From contig VBMC01000268.1 in NCBI GenBank assembly GCA_005879015.1, positions 1 to 6,445 on the forward strand: a DNA stretch of 6,445 bases, read 5' to 3'. This document shows positions 1 to 5,005 of this stretch, piece by piece; within the stretch, counting starts at the first letter, position 1, and each line of letters starts with the position of its first letter. A program made the translations under genes and the position numbers. This DNA is from Methanobacteriota archaeon (GTDB lineage Archaea; Thermoplasmatota; Thermoplasmata; RBG-16-68-12). Under the pieces are notes generated by a model, which saw only the letters and a program-made list of their open reading frames with translations, did no database searches and had not been told where the DNA came from.

Positions 1-109
1 GTCGACACGATACGCACAGCCTCCAAAATAGGATGTCCTCCGGGTGGCGGAGAGATCGGGCGGCATTCCGGATCCGACCGAACGCCCTCGAACGTGTGGG
101 ATCGCTCCC

Positions 110-637
110 CTAACGGCGGGTTTGATTCAGCGAGCCTTCCATCAGGCGCAGATACAAAAACACCGGTTCTCCGAGTTTTGCGACCTCTCGCCCCTTTTCC
201 GTCAGGGAATACTCGACGCCGGGAGGTCGCGTGTCGATCACGGCGCGGTGAACGAACCCCAGACCTTCGAGCCGCGCGAGCTTCAACGAGAGGACCCGGG
301 CACTGATGTCTCCTAGGGCTTTCCGAAGTTCCTGGAAGCGCGCTACGCGCGCCGAGTACAGGAACGTCAGGATCTCGACCGACCACTTGCCGAACACGGT
401 TCGAGCGATGCGGATGTTCAGCCGTGCGCGATCGTTGTTCGTCGTCGCGGCGACCCCGCTCCGTTCGATCACCTCGCGGGAGAATTCCAAAGAACGATCC
501 GAAAAATCCCGGAAGAGGGAGGCGAGGGCGGGGCTGATCTCGACGAGGGCTTCCCCTTTCGGGCCGGTCCGAACACTGGCCTTCCGGGAGTTACGCTCTT
601 TTTTTCCCTTGGACGTCTGCGAATCCTTGCGCTCCAT
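110..637 (-). CDS. HxlR-family winged helix-turn-helix transcriptional regulator
   Basis: The protein has 175 residues from the chosen start. Residues about 80-168 match the HxlR DNA-binding fold: FGKWSVEIL (82-90) corresponds to the family's GKW-x-IL helix, RFQELRKAL (100-108) and ISARVLSLKLARLE (111-124) form the helix-turn-helix with its recognition helix, and PPGVEYSLTEKGRE (138-151) is the characteristic wing and C-terminal helix. Such proteins usually bind DNA as dimers and act as local repressors or activators. Residues 1-60 are an unusual extension: Lys/Arg/Ser-rich at first, then a predicted helix. The frame stays open upstream, with Met codons at 730 and 811. I chose 637 because codons upstream lose the G/C-ending third positions seen downstream, and their translation looks non-coding. 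No clear TATA box precedes any of the three starts. No Cys lies in the winged-helix region, so redox sensing as in YodB/HypR is unlikely. Family call is firm; target and start are not. Confidence 0.85.
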   Translation of the reverse strand: MERKDSQTSKGKKERNSRKASVRTGPKGEALVEISPALASLFRDFSDRSLEFSREVIERSGVAATTNNDRARLNIRIARTVFGKWSVEILTFLYSARVARFQELRKALGDISARVLSLKLARLEGLGFVHRAVIDTRPPGVEYSLTEKGREVAKLGEPVFLYLRLMEGSLNQTRR

Positions 638-712
638 GAGCCTTTTCCGAGGTCGAAAAGAGGACCCTTCCACCGACGGGCAATCGCTCCGGACGGAAGA
701 ACTCTTCCACTT

Positions 713-728
713 GTTACCGATTGGTAAC
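713..728. promoter_or_regulatory. Perfect palindrome, candidate operator of the HxlR regulator
   Basis: The sequence GTTACCGATTGGTAAC has two perfect 6-bp arms around a 4-bp centre, and its A/T-rich arms stand out from the G+C-rich surroundings. It lies 76-91 bp upstream of the preferred regulator start (637), or directly overlaps codons 1-6 if translation starts at the Met at 730. Dimeric winged-helix regulators commonly bind such inverted repeats beside their own genes, so autoregulation is a reasonable guess. A half-site-like GATTACC occurs at about 879-885. The binding role is inference. Confidence 0.45.
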
Positions 729-977
729 ATACTCACGGCCGGCCCACTATTCAATTCACTTTCCGACGCGCCATGTCGGCGGCGGATGAAGTGTGTCCTC
801 GTATTTTCCATCGTGCTCGCGTCCGTGGACCGGGCGGCAAACTTCGAGAGCGTCGACCTGTCGGTGCCCGTCGGATAAGGATTACCCTCTTCCTGCGCGG
901 GGGCCGCTGCTCAACGACCCCCGCTCCTTTCTTTTTTCGGGAGTCCGCCTTTTCTGGTTCGCCCCGCGAGCGCCGGT

Positions 978-983
978 GATATC
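978..983 (+). promoter_or_regulatory. Weak TATA-like element before the two-helix membrane protein
   Basis: GATATC is the only A/T-rich hexamer close upstream of the plus-strand gene. Its centre is about 36 bp before the ATG at 1017, the same spacing as the much better TATA box and start of the surface-protein gene at 5006. This predicts a leader of about 10 nt carrying the GGGGA at 1006-1010. The match to archaeal TATA consensus is poor. Confidence 0.25.
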
Positions 984-1016
984 CGTCCTACTGCCATGCA
1001 GGTTCGGGGAATGGGC

Positions 1017-1403
1017 ATGACCGCCGAACGTCAGAAGATCCGCGCCGCCGAGTGGCTGTATCGCTGGAACCTGAGCAGCAGCATCATCGGGATCGTCTTC
1101 ACGATCCTCACCTTCATGGGTGTCTTCACCCTCGTGCTCGGTCCGATTTTCACGGAGCGGTTCGGCTTCACGTACTTCCAGACCGCGCTCCTCCTGTTCT
1201 TGTTCGTCCTCGGGGTCATCATCGGCTTCGGCGTGTACCTGGACAAGGTCCTGAAGAGCTTGCGGGCGCTCCTCGAGGCAGAGGCCATGGACGAATCGAA
1301 GAAAGGGGTCTTCCTCGCCGAGCTGGACCGTTCCCTCGCCAAGGTCGAACAATCGATACGGGAGAAAAGCTGGCCGATCGAGCCCCACGAGCGCGTGTAT
1401 TGA
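1017..1403 (+). CDS. Small membrane protein with two transmembrane helices, function unknown
   Basis: I do not recognise this 128-residue protein (135 residues if it starts at the upstream ATG at 996). It has a short basic N-terminus, a first hydrophobic helix at about residues 23-43, a short loop with the Gly/Phe/Tyr-rich stretch RFGFTYF, and a second helix at about 55-75. The tail of about 50 residues is highly charged and helix-forming, with heptad-like spacing around VLKSLRALLEAEA and LAELDRSLAKVEQSIR, and could be a short coiled coil. The positive-inside rule suggests both termini are cytoplasmic. I prefer the ATG at 1017 because GGGGA (1006-1010) sits 6 nt before it; the ATGs at 996 and 1011 lack such a site. 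The gene is convergent with the ABC ATPase gene, with 3 bp between the stop codons. It may be a small adaptor or oligomerising protein, but nothing in the sequence names a function. Confidence 0.75.
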   Translation: MTAERQKIRAAEWLYRWNLSSSIIGIVFTILTFMGVFTLVLGPIFTERFGFTYFQTALLLFLFVLGVIIGFGVYLDKVLKSLRALLEAEAMDESKKGVFLAELDRSLAKVEQSIREKSWPIEPHERVY

Positions 1404-1406
1404 GGC

Positions 1407-2093
1407 CTACGTCGCAGCCGCCTCTCCCAAGATCTTCCCGTCTCGAATCTCGAGGATGCGATGCGCGATCTGGGACACCCGCGCGTCGTGCGTGACGACG
1501 ACAATGGTCTTTCCGAATTCCTGATTCATCCGCTGAAAGAGGTCGAGCACCTCCTGTCCCGTCTTCGTGTCCAGTTCTCCTGTCGGCTCGTCCGCTAGGA
1601 GCAGGCTCGGATCGTTCGCGAGGGCCACCCCGATCGCGATCCGCTGTTGTTCGCCGCCGCTCAGCTCATCCGGTCGATGGACGGCCCGCTTCGTCATCCC
1701 GACGAGCTCGAGCAATTCCTTCGTGCGGTTGGACCGGGCCGACGGCCCCTTCCCTGCCAAGCGCATCGGCAACTCGACGTTCTCCTCGGCGGTCAGCGTG
1801 GGGACGAGGTTGAAGAACTGGAAGATGAAACCGACCTTCTGCAAGCGGTACCGAACGAGCTCGGCATCGCTGAGGTCGACCAGGTTCGACCCGTTCACTT
1901 CGATTCGTCCCGCGGTTGGCCGGTCGATTCCGCCGAGCAGGTTCAAGAGGGTCGTCTTTCCACAACCGGACGGACCTCGCACCGCGACGAGCTCCCGGTC
2001 GGAGACCGCCATGTCGAGCCCCCGAAGGGCGATGACCTCAGACTTTCCCGCGCGATACACCTTGATGACATCCTTCGTTGTCACGTTGGGCAT
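1407..2093 (-). CDS. ABC transporter ATP-binding protein, MacB/LolD-like
   Basis: A full-length 228-residue nucleotide-binding subunit that would sit on the cytoplasmic face of the membrane and power the FtsX-type permease encoded just upstream. All motifs are intact: Walker A GPSGCGKTT (40-48), Q-loop Gln92 in FIFQFFNLVP, signature LSGGEQQR (144-151), Walker B LLLADEP (164-170) with Glu169 as catalytic base, D-loop ELD (173-175), and the switch His202 in VVVTHD. The NLVPTLTAEENVELP stretch (95-109) is typical of the MacB/LolD/FtsE branch, whose members drive conformational change across the membrane rather than classic alternating access. The start is supported by GAGGAGG six bases upstream, inside the last codons of the permease gene; 2 bp separate the permease stop from this ATG, so the two genes are almost certainly co-transcribed. 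The substrate cannot be read from the sequence. Confidence 0.95.
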   Translation of the reverse strand: MPNVTTKDVIKVYRAGKSEVIALRGLDMAVSDRELVAVRGPSGCGKTTLLNLLGGIDRPTAGRIEVNGSNLVDLSDAELVRYRLQKVGFIFQFFNLVPTLTAEENVELPMRLAGKGPSARSNRTKELLELVGMTKRAVHRPDELSGGEQQRIAIGVALANDPSLLLADEPTGELDTKTGQEVLDLFQRMNQEFGKTIVVVTHDARVSQIAHRILEIRDGKILGEAAAT

Positions 2094-2095
2094 CC

Positions 2096-3196
2096 TTAGC
2101 CTCCTCGAAGTTTCAGCACCTGAGCGACATTCATTCGGGCCGTGCGGAGGGACACGAGCACGGCGGAGAGGAGCATCGCAGCGGGACCGAGTAGGACGAG
2201 GAGCAGTGCTTCGAGGGGGAAGACGAAGAAATAGGGGACCAAGGGCGCGAGAGAACCCGGGGGTCCGGCCGTGATAAACTGGGTGGCGAAGAACGCGGTG
2301 CCGATTCCCACGGACGCTCCGATCGCAAGCCCGACGAGCATGATCACGAACGCCTCTCCCACAAGGAGCTTCGCCGTTTGCCAGCCGCTTGAGCCCCGCG
2401 CGATGATTGCCGCAAACTCGACATCCCGCTCCAGGCTGGCCGCATAGAGGATGAGGCCGATGCCCACGGTCAGAATGATGCCGATGAACACAAGTTCCAT
2501 GGAGATGAATTGATAAAGCGCGCGAGCGAAGGGGTTCGACGTCAGGGCCTCGATCTGTTCGTCGGCGACTGCGACGTACCCGACGTTCGGATCAGAGGTG
2601 ATCACCGGCTTCACGGTACGCCAGCTCGCGCCGGGAGCGAGGTCGACGAGGTACACGTCCGAGTGCGAGTACGAGGCCCCGCTTTGGAGCGGGGCGAGGG
2701 TATCGAGGCTCCCAAAAATAGCCAAAGAGGAACCGAAGCTTGTTCCAGGAAGAGATCGGACGACCCCACCGACCGTCACATTCACTTGCACGACGAGAAC
2801 GGTATTGTTCGAATTCATGATCGTCTCGGAGAGGTAGATGGGATCGCCGACCTCGACAAAGGCCTGATTGAAGTAGGCTTGCGAGATGAGCACCTGACCG
2901 GTCGTCGACAGGACGTTGCGCGCACTCTCTGAATTCCCATCCAGGAAGTACCAGGACTCGGGCTGTGCGACGGCGAAATATGATTTGGGATCGAATCCAA
3001 AAACGGTGGGACAGCAGTAGTTCACGTTTACGGAGTAGAAGCTGCGTATGAGGGCGGCTCCTGCGACGCCGGGAACGGCGGTGAGGTTCGGTTCCAGGTT
3101 CCTCTGCGAGTCGATGGGACGGACGGCCATGTCGGCACCGACCTGCGCGCGGATCTCCCGCACGGTATGTGCGTCCTGCGTCGCCAACGTAGAGAG
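2096..3196 (-). CDS. FtsX-type ABC permease, 3' part (second extracellular domain and last three helices), frame-disrupted
   Basis: This is the C-terminal part (366 residues) of the permease whose N-terminal part is read in another frame from 4746. It opens with LSTLATQDAHTVREIRAQ and GADMAVRP, the pattern that in related proteins directly follows a membrane helix and begins the second MacB-like periplasmic/extracellular domain. That domain runs for about 200 residues. Three helices follow: about FISMELVFIGIILTVGIGL, then LLVGEAFVIMLVGLAIGAS, then LEALLLVLLGPAAMLLSAVL. The coupling segment ERDVEFAAIIARGSS lies between the first two, and the chain ends in the usual basic tail VLKLRGG. The frame remains open upstream to 4093, but that stretch is an Arg/Pro-rich shadow of the true frame. 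The best internal start is the ATG at 3130, inside GADMAV; a protein starting there would lack any membrane anchor before its extracellular domain, so independent function is doubtful. Stop TAA at 2096-2098. Confidence 0.85.
   Translation of the reverse strand, partial: LSTLATQDAHTVREIRAQVGADMAVRPIDSQRNLEPNLTAVPGVAGAALIRSFYSVNVNYCCPTVFGFDPKSYFAVAQPESWYFLDGNSESARNVLSTTGQVLISQAYFNQAFVEVGDPIYLSETIMNSNNTVLVVQVNVTVGGVVRSLPGTSFGSSLAIFGSLDTLAPLQSGASYSHSDVYLVDLAPGASWRTVKPVITSDPNVGYVAVADEQIEALTSNPFARALYQFISMELVFIGIILTVGIGLILYAASLERDVEFAAIIARGSSGWQTAKLLVGEAFVIMLVGLAIGASVGIGTAFFATQFITAGPPGSLAPLVPYFFVFPLEALLLVLLGPAAMLLSAVLVSLRTARMNVAQVLKLRGG
2100..2106 (-). promoter_or_regulatory. Strong Shine-Dalgarno site for the ABC ATPase gene
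   Basis: Read on the minus strand this is GAGGAGG, six bases before the ATG at 2093. It lies within the final codons of the permease gene. It fixes the ATPase start and suggests that the ATPase can be translated even though the upstream permease frame is broken. Confidence 0.75.
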
Positions 3197-4746
3197 GGCT
3201 CGCCCACGAGGGGTTTTGCCGCGTGGGAGAACCAGTCGTATACCTTGCCCGTCCCGCGGGTGAGGAGGCGTGTGGAACCGACGATCAACATTAAGGGCAC
3301 GAAAGGCAGGAGGAGGAAGGGAATGACCCCCATCAGAAATGTCAACAGGTTCGTCGGCGAGCCGCCCCGCCACCATACGAGGAAATAATCCAGCAATCCC
3401 ACGCTCACGAGGACTATGTCCACTCTCGGGCTGTAATGGATTTTCGTCTCGCCGGGCGCATAATAGCGCAGGGTTTCGATGATCGGAAGGCCGGCGGTGC
3501 GCTTGGCGGACCGATATGCCACGGCGGCCATCAGGAGGATGCTTTCCAACGCGACGGCGAGGACGGTGTCGGCCGACAAGCTGAAGGAATCGTAAAGCGG
3601 CGACGAGCCGGGCGTCGGGTTCACGATTCCGATCAGGAGCCGGCTGACGAGAACTCCGGCGCCTAAGCCGATCACCGCCGCGATGAGCCCTCCGAAGACT
3701 GCCTCTGCGAGGAGAAGTCCCAGAAGCTGACCTCGTCGGGCCCCACGCGTCTTCAGGATCGCGAGCTCTCGTCTTCGCTCCGCATGCCCCAGATCGACGC
3801 CGACGGCCCCGAGGTACACGCCCAGGAGCACGACGGGCGCCGAGAATATGAAGAACTGGATTCGCTGAGCCGCAATCCGGTTGTTGAAGTCCTGGATCCG
3901 AGAGAGGATGTTGTCCGAGACCGAAGAACCCTGGGACCCGAGGACCGTCTGGAGTCGACGCTGGAGCCGCTCGAGGTTCCGAGTGGTCAGGACCGTGTCG
4001 TACGGGCTCACGTACGCGGTTCGATCGATCCAGACCTCGCCGTTGAGCGTCTTCCCCGACGTGCTTGACTCGTTGAGCTGGGTCAAGAGCCAATCCGCAT
4101 CCCGAATGTCGACGACGGCGATACTGCCCTCGTAAGAGTAGTTTGGCGGCGGTGAGCCAACGAAACCCGTCGGGAGGGTCGGCTCAATAATGGCGCGGAC
4201 CGTCAGGTTCGTTCCGAAGGTTCTATTCGAGATAGCCACGACCCGCACGGAATCGCCGGGGCCGACTTTCAGGGTCGTCGCAACGTCCCTGGACAGGCCC
4301 ACGGTCCCCCTCGGAAGCCTCAAGGAACCGGACACCTTTGAGTCCCGAATGAGGACCGGAGGCCGGTCCGGATTGATCGCGAGTGCTTGGGACACATAGT
4401 AGCTTCCCTCATAACCGCCCGAGGAATTTCGGAGTTCGAAGGCCAAAGGGGCCACGTTGCGATAGACGGAGACATTTACAACGCCTCCAAGTTCGAGGAC
4501 GGCCTGCTCGAGGGTCGAGTAGTTCACCTGGTTAGGGCCGAAGGTATAGATGGAAAAGCTGAAATCCCCCGGTATTCCGGCCAGGGACGCGTCGAGCGTC
4601 GCTCTCGCAGACGAGTCGATGGCAATGAACGTCCCGGCGACGAAGGTGACCGCCAGCAAGACTCCCAGGATCGAGGAGATGGAGCGTCGTCGGTTGCGGA
4701 GGACATCGCGTGCCGCGTAGGGGAGAAGACCCAAGGTTCCCTCCAC
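3028..4746 (-). CDS. FtsX-type ABC permease, 5' part (first six helices), frame-disrupted
   Basis: This is the N-terminal part of a MacB-like permease, partner of the ATPase at 1407-2093. Translation starts at a GTG at 4746, supported by a TATA box placed for a leaderless or near-leaderless transcript. The basic segment RDVLRNRRRS precedes helix 1 (about 23-43). An extracellular domain of about 250 residues follows, with several N-glycosylation sequons. Next come helix 2 (296-318), the coupling segment ERRRELAILKTRGARRGQ (323-340), helices 3 (342-375) and 4 (392-412), then a linking pair of helices at about 444-459 and 467-490. The true frame ends near Pro517 (about 3196); the last 55 residues, to a stop at 3028, are out of frame, with WRRRTHIPCGRS replacing the expected sequence. 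The two parts together would span 883 residues if one base were restored, but one helix would still be missing. The gene could be a pseudogene, a cloning or assembly artefact, or truly split. Confidence 0.85.
   Translation of the reverse strand: MEGTLGLLPYAARDVLRNRRRSISSILGVLLAVTFVAGTFIAIDSSARATLDASLAGIPGDFSFSIYTFGPNQVNYSTLEQAVLELGGVVNVSVYRNVAPLAFELRNSSGGYEGSYYVSQALAINPDRPPVLIRDSKVSGSLRLPRGTVGLSRDVATTLKVGPGDSVRVVAISNRTFGTNLTVRAIIEPTLPTGFVGSPPPNYSYEGSIAVVDIRDADWLLTQLNESSTSGKTLNGEVWIDRTAYVSPYDTVLTTRNLERLQRRLQTVLGSQGSSVSDNILSRIQDFNNRIAAQRIQFFIFSAPVVLLGVYLGAVGVDLGHAERRRELAILKTRGARRGQLLGLLLAEAVFGGLIAAVIGLGAGVLVSRLLIGIVNPTPGSSPLYDSFSLSADTVLAVALESILLMAAVAYRSAKRTAGLPIIETLRYYAPGETKIHYSPRVDIVLVSVGLLDYFLVWWRGGSPTNLLTFLMGVIPFLLLPFVPLMLIVGSTRLLTRGTGKVYDWFSHAAKPLVGEPSLRWRRRTHIPCGRSARRSVPTWPSVPSTRRGTWNRTSPPFPASQEPPSYAASTP
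3203..3227. repeat. Short inverted repeat beside the permease frame break
   Basis: CCCACG (3203-3208) and CGTGGG (3222-3227) are perfect inverted arms with a 13-base loop. The repeat lies 5 bp from the point where the permease changes frame (about 3196). In the mRNA the hairpin would come before the frame change, not after it, so it does not fit a programmed -1 frameshift stimulator. A hairpin could have helped a deletion by slipped replication, but a 6-bp stem is short enough to occur by chance in G+C-rich DNA. Confidence 0.35.
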
Positions 4747-4772
4747 TCTTGCGCCTGAAAAAGGCAGTCAGG

Positions 4773-4778
4773 CTATAA
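4773..4778 (-). promoter_or_regulatory. TATA box of the permease-ATPase operon
   Basis: The minus strand reads TTATAG with a C-run just before it. Its centre is about 29 bp upstream of the GTG at 4746. Archaeal TATA boxes lie about 26-27 bp before the transcription start, so the transcript would begin 0-4 nt before the start codon and be leaderless or nearly so. No Shine-Dalgarno sequence precedes this GTG, in keeping with leaderless translation. Confidence 0.55.
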
Positions 4779-4824
4779 GGGCGTTGGCACCGTTCGGGAA
4801 ACTCCGACCCTCGAGACGAAATCC

Positions 4825-4848
4825 CTACTTAGTCGCTCTCTACCTAAT
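4825..4848. repeat. Imperfect 9-bp direct repeat in the divergent promoter region
   Basis: CTACTTAGT (4825-4833) and CTACCTAAT (4840-4848) match at 7 of 9 positions, with start points 15 bp apart. They lie between the two opposed promoters, about 50 bp upstream of the operon's TATA box. A regulator site is possible, but the match is weak and could be chance. Confidence 0.2.
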
Positions 4849-4965
4849 GGAACTCCTCTCGCCCGTGTACAGCCAGGTTCCGTGCTGAAGAGCCTGACAA
4901 GAGCTGGCCTGTCGAGCCTCGGGTCTCGTCTATTGACGGCTAAAGCTGTGCGCAAGCGCCGGTGG

Positions 4966-4973
4966 CTTTATAG
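4966..4973 (+). promoter_or_regulatory. TATA box of the surface-protein gene
   Basis: CTTTATAG is a good match to the archaeal TATA consensus in an otherwise G+C-rich region. Its centre is about 36 bp before the ATG at 5006, predicting a transcription start near 4996 and a leader of about 10 nt. The G-run with following A at 4995-5001 falls in or at the edge of this leader and could serve as the ribosome binding site. Confidence 0.6.
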
Positions 4974-5005
4974 ACCGAAGGACATCTTGCGCATGGGGGG
5001 ATACG

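Larger units (their letters stand above)
638..995. other. Intergenic region between divergent genes
   Basis: About 360 bp with no convincing gene. It contains the 16-bp palindrome at 713-728, a pyrimidine-rich tract at about 923-939, and possible promoter sequence for the plus-strand membrane protein. Frames are open on both strands here, but their translations are Arg/Pro/Ser-rich with no recognisable domain, as expected for chance frames in high-G+C DNA. If the regulator in fact starts at 730 or 811, this region shrinks to 265 or 184 bp. Confidence 0.5.

Noticed and set aside
1..6. GTCGAC at the very start as a cloning-site boundary
   Set aside because: A six-base site is expected often in G+C-rich DNA, and nothing else in the window shows vector sequence; the window edge may be arbitrary.
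306..878. Plus-strand open frame opposite the HxlR regulator
   Set aside because: The translation is Arg/Ser-rich with no domain, and it lies antisense to a clear winged-helix protein.
3196..3227. Programmed -1 frameshifting as an explanation for the two permease frames
   Set aside because: No canonical X-XXY-YYZ slippery heptamer is in the correct frame near 3196. The only nearby hairpin would precede the frame change in the mRNA, and frameshifting would not supply the missing helix.
3197..4093. Upstream open extension of the 3' permease frame as real N-terminal coding sequence
   Set aside because: It overlaps the well-supported first permease part in another frame and translates to Arg/Pro/Gly-rich sequence without membrane helices, as expected for a shadow frame.
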